From NCBI RefSeq assembly GCF_007744075.1, contig NZ_CP036266.1, positions 5,317,748 through 5,381,747 on the forward strand: a DNA stretch of 64,000 nucleotides. Reading direction: 5' to 3'. The notes under the pieces are model-generated. The model did not search any database. It worked only from the letters and a program-made list of their open reading frames with translations, and was not told the origin of the DNA. Position 1 is the first letter of the stretch. Each line of letters starts with the position of its first letter. The stretch comes from Gimesia chilikensis (lineage in GTDB: Bacteria; Planctomycetota; Planctomycetia; Planctomycetales; Planctomycetaceae). The position numbers and the translations under genes were made by a program. Positions 9,620 through 18,816 of the stretch are shown here, piece by piece.

Positions 9620-10471
9620 TCAGAGTTGCGCGCCGCAGTATTTACAGAATGTGGCATCGGAATCGTGTCCTTCCTTCATGCATTCCGGACAGACCTGCGT
9701 AGTAACCCAGTGAGGGGTTTTCTTACCGCCGGGATGGGCCAGTTCTGCTGAGACGATCCCGGTCGGAACGATGATCAGGCTGTAACCCAGAATCATGATG
9801 ATCGCTGCCAGAAACTTTCCGAGAGGCGTCACTGGCGCGATATCACCATATCCGACCGTCGTCATGGTCACGATTGCCCAGTACATGCTCTGAGGAATCG
9901 AAGTAAATCCGCTGTCCTGATCCCCCTCGATCAGATACAGGGCAGTCCCTTCAATCACAACAGCAATTACGACAGTTGCCAGGAAGACTGTGATTTTGGA
10001 ACGGCTGGCCCAGATCGCTCGCCGCAATTCCGAAGCTTCTGTCAGCATGTGGGCGAGCTTGAAAATTCGGAACGCACGTAACAACCGCAGTGCACGGATC
10101 ACGCCCAGACTCTGCATTTCCAGCGGAGCGAAGAACATCAGGTAGGTTGGCAGAATCGAGAGCAGGTCGACGATGCCGTAAAAGCTGACGATGTACCGCA
10201 AAGGATGCCGGGCACAGCTGATGCGGGCCGCATATTCAATCGTAAATAGAATGGTAAAAAACCACTCGGCATAGCCGAATTCCTGACCATAGTGTTCATC
10301 CAGAGAAGGAACACTCTCGAGCATGATGACCAGCACACTTAATAGAATGGCAACCAGCAGCACGACATCAAACAGTTTCCCTGCAGGTGTATCCGCTTCA
10401 AAAATGATCTCGTACCAGCGATCGCGCCAGTGTTCTGGTTTGGTTCGGGGAGCAGGTTGAGGCTCATTCAT
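9620..10471 (-). CDS. Voltage-gated-type potassium channel with C-terminal zinc ribbon
   Basis: 283 residues with the six-helix ion channel plan. S1-S3 lie in about residues 30-105. An Arg-spaced S4 voltage-sensor helix contains RALRLLRAFRIFKLAHML. S5, a pore helix with the potassium selectivity filter TMTTVGYGDIAP, and S6 follow. The C-terminal tail holds a CPEC...CKYCG zinc ribbon near residues 262-281, an addition I would not expect in a minimal bacterial channel and a possible cytoplasmic sensing or assembly domain. It converges with the MFS gene with 8 bases between the stops. The filter makes potassium the likely ion. Confidence 0.92.
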   Translation of the reverse strand: MNEPQPAPRTKPEHWRDRWYEIIFEADTPAGKLFDVVLLVAILLSVLVIMLESVPSLDEHYGQEFGYAEWFFTILFTIEYAARISCARHPLRYIVSFYGIVDLLSILPTYLMFFAPLEMQSLGVIRALRLLRAFRIFKLAHMLTEASELRRAIWASRSKITVFLATVVIAVVIEGTALYLIEGDQDSGFTSIPQSMYWAIVTMTTVGYGDIAPVTPLGKFLAAIIMILGYSLIIVPTGIVSAELAHPGGKKTPHWVTTQVCPECMKEGHDSDATFCKYCGAQL

Positions 10472-10637
10472 AAGAGGTGATGGTTCGTTTTAACGAGGAT
10501 ATTTCAGGATTACTTCAGTGGGCATCAATAACTGATCTGCCTGCAGATTATGAGCGATCAGGCACTTGCAGGTCAACCTGACTCCTGACCCCTGTCAGCG
10601 ATCCTGCTGATGCATCATATCACAGTGATTGGGCGAT

Positions 10638-12170
10638 CTACTTCTGAAACTGAAACGAGTACAGGTCCGCATCTTTCAGCTTGAATCGCAGACGAACCGG
10701 TTTTCCAGCCAGCGCACTGAGGTCTGCCCCCTGTTTCCAGGTGACTTTGCGATCCAGTGTATCGCCGAAGAGTTCGACGGAATCAGCCAGGGAAAAGCCC
10801 TCAATCGGCTTTCCGTCAGCGGTTTGCAGCTCCACCCATATACTTCCAGCCGCAGAAGTCGCGAAGTTGACTGACAGTGTCTTCCCCGCAATCACAAATG
10901 GTTGTGTAATCAGTTCCCCTCCCTTAAGAGAGGCATGCACCGAGGTGAAGCCGTCCATTCTCAAAGAATAACGCCTGAGAGCGCCCCCTTTTCCATGCCA
11001 GTAATCTTCAGCGGCATAGAGTGACAGTTCATTCGGAGCACCGGGCAGATCCGAAGCGGTTTCGACCAGATGTTCTGCAATAAACTGATGCCCGTACTGC
11101 CAGGTTCCCGTGCGTTCAATGCCCGGTCGCAGAAAGGCTTCGTTCCAGCGTTTAAAATGGACACCATCCCGACTGGCCATCAGCAGCCCTTCACTGATCG
11201 CGGTGCCGTAGCGTTCTACCGAAGAAGCTCTCAATTGACGACGCTCCGGATCGGGTAGTGCCCGCATCGACTCAGACCAGCCACGCTCAACGTAGCGTGC
11301 AGGAAAACCAATACGAATATGTGGGGCCCGCAGGTAAGGCTTCACCTGGTTGGTATATAGTTCCTCGTCGGGTGAATCAGCGTAGACCAGATCGATGCCA
11401 TCACTCCAGTTTAGAAAATCATCAGAAGTCGCCGTCTGAATCGCACGGATCCCCTCCGGCTTCCAGGTCTTGGAGTTGGTAACTCCTCCTGTAAAAACAC
11501 GAAAGTATGTGCGATACGTTTTATGATCCTCATCCCAGAAGGCCAGGTTCTGAGAGTCGAAGGCCCCTTTGGTAATCACAGCTTTCTCCTGCATTCGCTT
11601 CCAGTGAATCCCATCTGCTGACTGGAAGGCATGCAGGCCTCCTTCATTCTGCAGTCCCGCCAGTGCTTTGAAGCGTGCCTCAGGTTTGCATTCCGGATTT
11701 TCATCTTTGAATGGAGCAAAGTTATGCGTTCCCAGACCTTCCAGAATGATGTTGTTCTGTTTCGATCCCTGAAACTCAACAATCCCCAGCTCGGGACGCG
11801 TCCAGTGAATTCCATCCTTACTTTCAGCATAACAGTAGTACGGCTTATGACTGCCCGTGTTGATGCGTCCCTGGGACACCTCGATGTGCGTACCGCGGTA
11901 ATAAAGCCGATAGATGTCTCCATCCTGGATGATCGTATGATAGCCGGAACTGCTCCCCTCCCAGGGTTGATCGAATCGAATGACCACTTCGCGGGGCACA
12001 GGATGCTGTAACCGGATCTCGGCTTCCCCAGAAAGATGATCGACCAGTGCGTCATCGACAAACAGTTCCCGACGTGTCCCGATCGACAGCGGTTCTGTTG
12101 CGGGTAGCAAGTCAATCCACAACACAGACAGTAAACAGATCAACGCAAAACGGATGACGCATGTAGACAT
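10638..12170 (-). CDS. Secreted beta-propeller (GH32/43-like) hypothetical hydrolase
   Basis: 510 residues with a signal peptide (about 1-25, ending near LLPATEP). The body begins GTRRELFVDDALVDHL, a signature I associate with planctomycete glycosidase-like proteins. It contains repeated blade-like segments (DGIHWTRPELGIVEF, DGIHWKRMQEKAVITKGAF, DGVHFKRWNEAFLRPG) typical of five-bladed propellers of the GH32/GH43/GH68 type. The C-terminal 110 residues form a beta-sandwich-like region. It is probably exported and acts on carbohydrate. No catalytic acid triad could be assigned with confidence, so the enzymatic role is family-level inference. Confidence 0.75.
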   Translation of the reverse strand: MSTCVIRFALICLLSVLWIDLLPATEPLSIGTRRELFVDDALVDHLSGEAEIRLQHPVPREVVIRFDQPWEGSSSGYHTIIQDGDIYRLYYRGTHIEVSQGRINTGSHKPYYCYAESKDGIHWTRPELGIVEFQGSKQNNIILEGLGTHNFAPFKDENPECKPEARFKALAGLQNEGGLHAFQSADGIHWKRMQEKAVITKGAFDSQNLAFWDEDHKTYRTYFRVFTGGVTNSKTWKPEGIRAIQTATSDDFLNWSDGIDLVYADSPDEELYTNQVKPYLRAPHIRIGFPARYVERGWSESMRALPDPERRQLRASSVERYGTAISEGLLMASRDGVHFKRWNEAFLRPGIERTGTWQYGHQFIAEHLVETASDLPGAPNELSLYAAEDYWHGKGGALRRYSLRMDGFTSVHASLKGGELITQPFVIAGKTLSVNFATSAAGSIWVELQTADGKPIEGFSLADSVELFGDTLDRKVTWKQGADLSALAGKPVRLRFKLKDADLYSFQFQK

Positions 12171-12242
12171 AGTGTAGGCTCCTGGTTGAGTATGAGGGAG
12201 CTTTCACAATACCAGAAGCGGATGTGGAATGCATCAGAAACT

Positions 12243-12701
12243 TCAGATTGTCTGATCCGGCAGTTTCAGGTGCAGCAGAGGATACGGCTTTCCAAAGCCA
12301 TCCACATCCGAGCGATGGGCGACCTCAAAACCGAGATGCAGATAGAAGTCAACGGCTGCAGGATTCTGCTCGTTCACATCGACGAGACAGACATCCTGTT
12401 CCCGGATGGCGTGCTCTACCAGCAAACGTCCCAGCCCTTTGCCAGACCAGTCCGGATGGACGAACAGCGCTTCCAGTTTGGGAGAATCAACTCCCGAAAA
12501 AGCAATCACTTCTCCCTCAGAATCGCGCACACCAAACAGCGGCATTCCTTCAAAGCAGGCCTGCCTGACCAACGGTTTGAGAGTCTCGATTTCGTCTTCA
12601 GAGAGAAAATGGTGAGTCGCGCGGACCGCGGCTTCCCAGACAATCAGGACCCGGCCATGATCAGCGGGCATTAGCGGGGAGACTTGAAACGGTGAAGACA
12701 T
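12243..12701 (-). CDS. GNAT family N-acetyltransferase
   Basis: 152-residue GNAT-fold acetyltransferase. The acetyl-CoA-binding motif A is visible as HPDWSGKGLGRLLVEHAI (Q/RxxGxG/A type), and motif B-like NEQNPAAVDFYLHLGFE follows. Length is typical for a single-domain GNAT enzyme. It resembles the YjaB/PhnO-like small acetyltransferases. The acceptor substrate is not predictable. It stands alone between the propeller protein and the terminator of the Gfo/Idh/MocA gene. Confidence 0.88.
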   Translation of the reverse strand: MSSPFQVSPLMPADHGRVLIVWEAAVRATHHFLSEDEIETLKPLVRQACFEGMPLFGVRDSEGEVIAFSGVDSPKLEALFVHPDWSGKGLGRLLVEHAIREQDVCLVDVNEQNPAAVDFYLHLGFEVAHRSDVDGFGKPYPLLHLKLPDQTI

Positions 12702-12735
12702 GGACGAAATAAAACAGGCTTGAAGTGATGGAGAT

Positions 12736-12773
12736 TAAAAAAAGCCGATCCGCTTCAAGGAAGCGAATCGGCC
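12736..12773 (-). terminator. Rho-independent terminator of the Gfo/Idh/MocA gene
   Basis: On the minus strand the arms GCCGATTCGCTTCC and AAGCGGATCGGC form a stem followed by a run of T. It lies about 20 bases beyond the stop of the oxidoreductase gene. Confidence 0.85.
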
Positions 12774-12794
12774 AATCAGTTTGGATATCAGAGT

Positions 12795-14123
12795 TTAGAG
12801 TACTTTGGTGATACCGGGCATCGGAATCGGGTAGTACCCGTTCTCATCGGGAACCGTAACCGGCTGACCTTCCCAGGAGAACTCTTTGGGCATCAGGCTG
12901 ACATTAGATGCCATTGCTTCGTCCCAGGTAACAGGCTTACCGCTGTAGGTCGCCAGACGTCCCAGGATCGAAGTCATGGTGGACTTGGCACCGTATTCGG
13001 CTTCGTTGTAGGGAGTTCCCTGACGGATTGCAGCGAAGAGGTCATCGTGCTCAACCTGGTAGGGGTTGGTTTTCTTACCACGGTAGCGCCACTTGTAGCC
13101 GCCTGTGGTTTCGTATTTTGCACCGCTGATGTCGCAGAACCCTTTGGTCCCCTGAGCATGCTCAGTCACGCTGTTCCAGCAGTTGCGGATATGACGGCAC
13201 TGGCTGTACATCCGGGTTCCGTCTTCGTAAACAAACTCAACAGCGAAGTGGTCATAAATTTCACCGTACTTCTTGTCGGTACGAACCTGGCGACCACCCA
13301 TCCCGTATGCCTGAACGGGGAAAGCATCTTTCACCCAGTTACAGACGTCGATGTTGTGGATGTGCTGCTCGTTGATGTGGTCACCACAGAGCCAGTTGTA
13401 GTAGTACCAGTTACGCATCTGGTAGTCCATCTCGCTCTTGGCTTCCTCACGAGACAGACGAGGCTCCCAGACCCCACCACTGTTCCAGTAGCAACGCAGG
13501 GAAGTAATGTCGCCGATCGCGCCATCTTTCAGACGTTTGATGGTTTCAATGTAATTAGCCTGGTGGTGACGCTGCAGACCAACGCCGACGGCCAGTTTCT
13601 TTTCCTTGGCTTTCTCAGCTGCTTCGAGCACCTTGCGAACGCCGGGTACATCGGTGGCAACCGGTTTTTCCATGAAGACGTGCTTGCCTTTTTCGACAGC
13701 TGCTTCGAAGTGAATCGGTCGGAATCCGGGAGGAGTCGCCAAGATCACAACATCGATTCCACTGTCGAGCAGTTTCTGATAGGCGTCAAAACCGACGAAC
13801 TTTTTCTCTTCGGCCACGTCAACCTTTTCAGGTTCACCCGAAAACTGCTTCTGCAGGTTGCTGAGGCTTTTGTCCATCCGATCACGGTAGGCATCAGCCA
13901 TGGCTTCGAGTTTAATGTTGCCTTTGGTCGACAAAGCCTGAGATGCAGCCCCTGTTCCACGACCACCACAACCGACCAGACCGACTTTGATTTTATCGTC
14001 GCCATTGGCGTAAACATGAGCCGACGATCCCAGAGTAGACAGGATGCTGGTTCCCACAGCGGTGGCTGTGGTTACCTTAAGGAAGTCACGTCGGGAAGAA
14101 GATTGATTATTAGATTGAGTCAT
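12795..14123 (-). CDS. Gfo/Idh/MocA family oxidoreductase, Tat-exported
   Basis: 442 residues. The N-terminus SSRRDFLKVTTATAVGTSIL is a twin-arginine signal, so the protein is probably exported folded with its cofactor. The Rossmann NAD(P) motif VGLVGCGGRGTGAA follows at about residues 48-61, and HVFMEKPVATDVPGVR is the EKP motif characteristic of Gfo/Idh/MocA enzymes. The C-terminal domain has the alpha/beta sheet dimer face with DHINEQHIHNIDVCNW. Paralogous Tat-exported members are numerous in planctomycetes and are thought to act on sugars or polyols. A terminator follows the gene; upstream is about 140 bp to the SUMF1 gene's stop. Confidence 0.92.
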   Translation of the reverse strand: MTQSNNQSSSRRDFLKVTTATAVGTSILSTLGSSAHVYANGDDKIKVGLVGCGGRGTGAASQALSTKGNIKLEAMADAYRDRMDKSLSNLQKQFSGEPEKVDVAEEKKFVGFDAYQKLLDSGIDVVILATPPGFRPIHFEAAVEKGKHVFMEKPVATDVPGVRKVLEAAEKAKEKKLAVGVGLQRHHQANYIETIKRLKDGAIGDITSLRCYWNSGGVWEPRLSREEAKSEMDYQMRNWYYYNWLCGDHINEQHIHNIDVCNWVKDAFPVQAYGMGGRQVRTDKKYGEIYDHFAVEFVYEDGTRMYSQCRHIRNCWNSVTEHAQGTKGFCDISGAKYETTGGYKWRYRGKKTNPYQVEHDDLFAAIRQGTPYNEAEYGAKSTMTSILGRLATYSGKPVTWDEAMASNVSLMPKEFSWEGQPVTVPDENGYYPIPMPGITKVL

Positions 14124-14261
14124 CAGAGGCCTTTCCTAATCTGCAGGACGATTTGGTCAGTGGTACGTTTCTAAGATACATATGCCCTTCGCCGGACTTT
14201 ATGTTTGCAGGAATCCGACGAAGGCATCTGTTTTCAATAAACTATCAGCAGCTGGCGGGAT

Positions 14262-15296
14262 TTAACGCCCTTCATCGGCCGGAATGACCGGATCCAGGTT
14301 GTATTTCTTGCGTTCTTCAGCCGTAGGCACTTTCAGAGGCCGTACGACACGGAAGCCCACAAAGATGGCATCGGTGTGGTACCAGATACTCTGTGGAATC
14401 TGGGGATCCTGAATTTTCCAGTCGGCACTGGAGGCGATCCGATTCGCACTTCGCAGTGCTTCGGGATCATCATCCCAGGAACCGCCACGCACAACACGCG
14501 GATAAAGTTTTTCGGGAGTCGTAGGACTGACGGGGAACTCCACGGTTCCTTTGCCACTCCACTTTTTGTAGGCATCAGGAATGTACTGATCGAGGACCCA
14601 CTCCGAAACGTTACCGTGCATATCGTACAGACCGAACGGGTTCGGCTTTTTCTGACCGACCTTCTGGTAGGTATCGTTACAGTTTGCGTAGTGCCAGGCG
14701 TAATCATCCATTTTGGCAGGGTTGTCACCGAATGAGTAAGCCGTCGTGGTGCCGGCACGGCACGCGTATTCCCACTCCGCTTCGGTAGGCAGACGATAGT
14801 AGTGACCGGTTTTTTCACTCAGCCATTTGCAGTAGGTTTTTGCTGCCAGCTGGGTCATGCAAATCGCCGGGTACCCATCGTGCCCCATGTCGAAGGTCAT
14901 GTCGGTATAAGGCTTGGTAGGACGGGTTACAGCATCTGCTGCTTTTTCTTTGTCATCCGATTTGAGACGCATCAGCTTACGACGCTGAATATCCAGATTG
15001 AAGCTCCAGATATCATATTCGTTCCAGGTCACTTCATGCTTGCCCATCCAGAAAGGCTCAATTTTGACTTTGACCTGAGGACCTTCATCTTCTTCCCGGT
15101 TCTTTTCATCGGCAGGGCTGCCCATGACGTATTCACCACCGGGGATCGGCACCATATCAAAACTGACATCGGTGTTGGTAATTTTCTGCGTGTAAGGTTT
15201 CATCTCTTTTTCTGTTTTTGCTTCCGAGGGATCGGCAGCGAACGCCACGGAAGACGAGCAACAGAGAATGGCGAGTAATGCAGTTTTGGCTTGCAT
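14262..15296 (-). CDS. SUMF1/formylglycine-generating-enzyme-family secreted protein
   Basis: 344 residues from ATG 15296, whose N-terminus [20 protein letters not shown] is a clean signal peptide; an upstream ATG at 15326 would spoil it. The FGE-sulfatase domain starts with [17 protein letters not shown] and includes [41 protein letters not shown] and [18 protein letters not shown], all hallmarks of the family. Whether it oxidises sulfatase cysteines is uncertain. Many planctomycete members are used as carbohydrate- or protein-binding modules, and I could not verify the paired active-site cysteines. It is divergent from the ApbE gene with only about 85 bp between the starts. Confidence 0.88.
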   Translation of the reverse strand: MQAKTALLAILCCSSSVAFAADPSEAKTEKEMKPYTQKITNTDVSFDMVPIPGGEYVMGSPADEKNREEDEGPQVKVKIEPFWMGKHEVTWNEYDIWSFNLDIQRRKLMRLKSDDKEKAADAVTRPTKPYTDMTFDMGHDGYPAICMTQLAAKTYCKWLSEKTGHYYRLPTEAEWEYACRAGTTTAYSFGDNPAKMDDYAWHYANCNDTYQKVGQKKPNPFGLYDMHGNVSEWVLDQYIPDAYKKWSGKGTVEFPVSPTTPEKLYPRVVRGGSWDDDPEALRSANRIASSADWKIQDPQIPQSIWYHTDAIFVGFRVVRPLKVPTAEERKKYNLDPVIPADEGR

Positions 15297-15380
15297 TATG
15301 AGACTGGAACGACATACGCTAAGCATATTAGTTTACTCCGTAACTTTAAGCGGAAATCAGACTTTAGATCTGGATGGAAG

Positions 15381-16412
15381 ATGTCTTACCTATATCACAC
15401 ATGCCTGTTGCTCTCCACATTGTCAGGCAATCAACAGTGCACGGAAAGCGAAATTCTGCATCGGTATGAATTTCAGGAAGTACATATGGGAGTGCAGTGG
15501 AGAATCGTATTATATGCAACGGACAAACCAATCGCAAACAATGCCTCTCAAATTGCTTTTCGCCGTGTAAAGGAACTTAACAAAGTCCTCAGCGATTACG
15601 ATCCCAACAGCGAGTTAAACCAGTTGTGTCAGTTATCCGGGCCGGGAAAGCCAGTCAAAGTCAGTCCCGACCTGTTCCAGGTACTGAAAAGAAGTCAAGC
15701 ACTTTCCCGTGAGACCGCTGGCGCGTTCGACGTCACCATCAGTCCCGTAGTCCGCCTCTGGCGCAGAGCCCGTCGACGTAAAGAGTTGCCTGACAGTGAA
15801 CGACTGCAGGCCGCCCGGGATCTGGTCGGTTATGAATTGATGCGACTATCTGAACAGAACCAGACCGTGGAACTCCTCAAGCCGGGCATGCGATTAGATC
15901 TCGGGGGAATCGCCAAAGGCTATGCGGCAGACGTCGCGATTCGGGTTTTGCAAGAACAGGGAATTGACCGGGTGATGATTGACGCCAGCGGCGATCTGTC
16001 ACTGGGGGCTCCCCCTCCTGGAAGTTGTGGCTGGAAGATCGGCATCTCTTCGACAGATGCCCCGGATGCCAAAATTGATCGTTACCTCATGTTGAGAGAC
16101 TGCGCAGTCGCCACTTCGGGTGACGCGTTTCAGCACGTGGTCATCAATGGCACTCGCTATTCGCATATTGTGAATCCCCATACCGGCCTCGGTCTGAACG
16201 ATCATAGTCGCGTGACTGTGATCGCCCCTGATGGAATCACAGCCGACAGCCTGGCATCCGCGATCAGCGTCCTCGGACCGGAAAAAGGAATTGCGCTGTT
16301 AAGTCAGAAACCGGGCACGGCCTGCCTGATTCTGAGACATGAACAGGATCAGTTAAAGTCATACGAATCTCCCTGTTTCTCCTGCTTTGAAGCATCCCAG
16401 ACCGCCCCCTGA
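15381..16412 (+). CDS. apbE: FAD:protein FMN transferase (ApbE family)
   Basis: About 343 residues. ApbE transfers FMN from FAD to Thr/Ser of target proteins such as Nqr/Rnf subunits, outside the cytoplasm. Visible family features are HMGVQWRIVLYA near the N-terminus, LNKVLSDYDPNSELNQL, GAFDVTISPVVRLW, MRLDLGGIAKGYAADVA (flavin site), GDLSLGAPPPG, TSGDAFQ and YSHIVNPHTGLGL. I take ATG 15381, giving a short hydrophobic leader (YHTCLLLSTLSG), rather than the upstream ATG 15291, which would overlap the divergent SUMF1 gene. The target protein is not encoded nearby. The aminotransferase gene starts 10 bases downstream, so the two may be co-transcribed. Confidence 0.9.
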   Translation: MSYLYHTCLLLSTLSGNQQCTESEILHRYEFQEVHMGVQWRIVLYATDKPIANNASQIAFRRVKELNKVLSDYDPNSELNQLCQLSGPGKPVKVSPDLFQVLKRSQALSRETAGAFDVTISPVVRLWRRARRRKELPDSERLQAARDLVGYELMRLSEQNQTVELLKPGMRLDLGGIAKGYAADVAIRVLQEQGIDRVMIDASGDLSLGAPPPGSCGWKIGISSTDAPDAKIDRYLMLRDCAVATSGDAFQHVVINGTRYSHIVNPHTGLGLNDHSRVTVIAPDGITADSLASAISVLGPEKGIALLSQKPGTACLILRHEQDQLKSYESPCFSCFEASQTAP

Positions 16413-16422
16413 AAGGACATCC

Positions 16423-17340
16423 ATGACACAGAACCTGGTTTACTTGAATGGAGAATACGTTCCCGCGGATCAAGCCAAAATCTCCATCTTTGATGGTGCG
16501 ATCAGCCTGGGAATGACAGTGACGGAATCGACGCGCACGTTCGGTCATCAACCGTATCGTCTGCGGGATCACATCGACCGTTTGTACCTCAGCCTCAAGG
16601 CAGCGCGGTTCGATGCCGGCATGACACAAGACGAACTCGAAAAATTAACTCTCGAAGTCTGGGAAAAGAATAAACCCAATTATGACGCTGGAACTGATGC
16701 CTGGATCATCCATAACATCACACCGGGACAATGGGTTCCCTCCAGCGGTCAGAAGCCCGCTGATTCCGCATCAACGGTAATGATCATCACCCTGCCCCTC
16801 GACCTGAGTTACTGGGCCGACTTCTATCAGACAGGCTGCCACGCAGTGACTCCCTTCACCCGCATTCAACCCGCGCAGTCGCTGGATGCCCGCATTAAGA
16901 ACCGCAGCCGCTTCATCTACACACTGGCTGAATCTGAAGTGAAACTGGTCGATCCTAAAGCACAAAGTCTGCTGCTCGACACCGACGGTTATCTTTCCGA
17001 AAACAAAGGGGGGAACTTCTTCCTGGTTTCAAATAATCGCATTCGAACGCCCAGTACGATCAACTGCCTGGACGGCATCAGCCGACAGTCTATCTTTACC
17101 CTGGGAGAAAAACTGAATATCCCGGTCGAAGAATGTCAGCTGCTGCCTTATGATGTCACGACTGCGGATGAAGCCTTTTTCACCAGCACCCCCTATTGCA
17201 TCATGCCGGCAACCAAATTTAACGGGCTTGAAATTGGTGACGGAAAAGTGGGACCGATCACAAAACAGTTGATTGCAGCCTGGAGCGATCTGGTCGGCGT
17301 CGACATCATTGAGCAGGCTCAGGCCTCGAAAGCATCGTGA
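16423..17340 (+). CDS. Class IV aminotransferase (BCAT/DAAT-like)
   Basis: 305 residues from ATG 16423, preceded by GAAAGG at proper distance. PLP-dependent fold type IV enzyme. The N-terminus NLVYLNGEYVPADQAKISIFDG is typical for branched-chain or D-amino acid aminotransferases and 4-amino-4-deoxychorismate lyases. SLDARIKNRSRFIYTLAE carries the expected lysine region, followed by DTDGYLSENKGGNFFLV (glutamate near the PLP nitrogen) and GISRQSIFTLGEKL. Length is normal for the family. The exact substrate among BCAT, DAAT and ADCL types cannot be decided. Confidence 0.88.
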   Translation: MTQNLVYLNGEYVPADQAKISIFDGAISLGMTVTESTRTFGHQPYRLRDHIDRLYLSLKAARFDAGMTQDELEKLTLEVWEKNKPNYDAGTDAWIIHNITPGQWVPSSGQKPADSASTVMIITLPLDLSYWADFYQTGCHAVTPFTRIQPAQSLDARIKNRSRFIYTLAESEVKLVDPKAQSLLLDTDGYLSENKGGNFFLVSNNRIRTPSTINCLDGISRQSIFTLGEKLNIPVEECQLLPYDVTTADEAFFTSTPYCIMPATKFNGLEIGDGKVGPITKQLIAAWSDLVGVDIIEQAQASKAS

Positions 17341-17362
17341 ACTGGCAGCAGTCGACTGACAC

Positions 17363-18811
17363 TCAAGCCAGCAGCATATCAAGAACTTCGCCTTCCACTC
17401 CGGTGAGTCGGTAATCCAGCCCCTTGTGTTTGACGATCAGCTTTGTGTGGTCAAAGCCCAGCTGATGGAGAATCGTCGCATGCAGATTATGCAGGTGCAC
17501 GGGCTGCTCGACCGGATGGAAGCCAAGATCGTCTGTTTTCCCGATAACCGTTCCTGCCTTTACGCCGCCACCTGCCATGAGCATCGTAAAGCTGAAGGGA
17601 TGGTGATCCCGTCCTTCCCGCCCCGGCGATGAGCCCCGACGGACTTCGGTCATCGGTGTCCTGCCAAATTCCGCTCCCCAGATCACCAGTGTGTCATCCA
17701 GCAGACCCCGCTGCTTGAGGTCTTTGATCAGTGCCGCACAGGGCTGATCAGTCATCTCGCAGTTCGTCTTCAGATTCTTATCCAGATTGGAATGATCGTC
17801 CCATGTTGAATGATACAACTGCACAAAGCGGACGCCACGTTCAACCATTCGGCGGGCCAGCAGTGCATTGCTGCCAAACCAGTTGGTCGTCTCATTTTCA
17901 ATGCCGTACATGTCCAGCGTCGCTTTAGACTCATCACTGAAATCCAGCAGATCCGGTGCAGCCGTCTGCATGCGATACGCCAGTTCGTACGCAGCAATCC
18001 GGGATGCAATTTCCGGATCCCCGACCTGATCGAACCGTTGTGCGTTCAGATCCCGAATCGCGTTGATTCGAGCCTGCTGCATGGCCTGTGAAACCCCTTC
18101 CGGATTGGAGAGATACAAAATGGCCTCGCCCCGACTGCGGAAGGTCACCCCCCGGTAAGTGGAAGGTAGAATTCCATTGGTCCACAACGAAGAACCGCCG
18201 TCTACGCCCTTGCCCGAATTCGAAAGCAGCACAACATAGCCGGGCAGGTTTTCAGATTCACTCCCCAGCCCATAGGTCACCCAGGAGCCCATACTGGGAC
18301 GGTCGAACATGGTCGAGCCGCTGTTCATCAGCATCTGGGCGGGGTGGTGGTTGCTGACGTCAGTCTGAACCGTCCGAATCATGCACAGATCATCGGCGCA
18401 TGTTCCCAGGTGTGGCAGGTTATCTGAAAAATCGAGTCCCGCTGCCCCATACTTTTTGAATTTCCGAGGTGACGCCATCACCTGGGCCGTCGTTTTGATC
18501 AGAGCATCCTGAATTCCTTTCAGAAAGGACTCAGGCACCGGCTGACCGTGCAGTTTCTGTAACTGTGGTTTCGGATCGAAGAGATCCAGCTGGCTTGGAC
18601 CGCCTGACATGAAAATGAAAATCACGTTTTTGGCACGAGGCTTGAAATGCGGCGTCTTAACCGCAAGAGGATTCACCGCATTCAGGGCACCGGATTCTGC
18701 CAGACCATCGCGAGCCAGCAGGCTGTTGAGCGCCACTCCCCCCAGTCCACAAGCCGTGGACTGCAGAAAGTGTCGTCGTTTCAAATTAAGCCAGGGATCA
18801 GGTGATAGCAT
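17363..18811 (-). CDS. DUF1501 domain protein (Tat-type leader)
   Basis: 482 residues. The N-terminus LKRRHFLQSTACGLGGVA is a twin-arginine type export signal. The DUF1501 body has the alkaline-phosphatase-superfamily-like segments VIFIFMSGGPSQLDLFDPKP, LVIWGAEFGRTPMTEVRRG, GRDHHPFSFTMLMAGGGV and LGFHPVEQPVHLHNLHATIL. Such proteins are nearly always encoded next to a PSCyt1/DUF1549/DUF1553 gene, as here, with only 5 bases between the stop of the upstream gene and this start. The biochemical role of the pair is unknown; a role in periplasmic breakdown of polysaccharides has been suggested from context. Confidence 0.93.
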   Translation of the reverse strand: MLSPDPWLNLKRRHFLQSTACGLGGVALNSLLARDGLAESGALNAVNPLAVKTPHFKPRAKNVIFIFMSGGPSQLDLFDPKPQLQKLHGQPVPESFLKGIQDALIKTTAQVMASPRKFKKYGAAGLDFSDNLPHLGTCADDLCMIRTVQTDVSNHHPAQMLMNSGSTMFDRPSMGSWVTYGLGSESENLPGYVVLLSNSGKGVDGGSSLWTNGILPSTYRGVTFRSRGEAILYLSNPEGVSQAMQQARINAIRDLNAQRFDQVGDPEIASRIAAYELAYRMQTAAPDLLDFSDESKATLDMYGIENETTNWFGSNALLARRMVERGVRFVQLYHSTWDDHSNLDKNLKTNCEMTDQPCAALIKDLKQRGLLDDTLVIWGAEFGRTPMTEVRRGSSPGREGRDHHPFSFTMLMAGGGVKAGTVIGKTDDLGFHPVEQPVHLHNLHATILHQLGFDHTKLIVKHKGLDYRLTGVEGEVLDMLLA

Positions 18812-18816
18812 CGCTG

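Noticed and set aside
13047-14174. 375-codon plus-strand frame
   Set aside because: Antisense shadow of the Gfo/Idh/MocA gene, which has a Tat signal, Rossmann motif and terminator.
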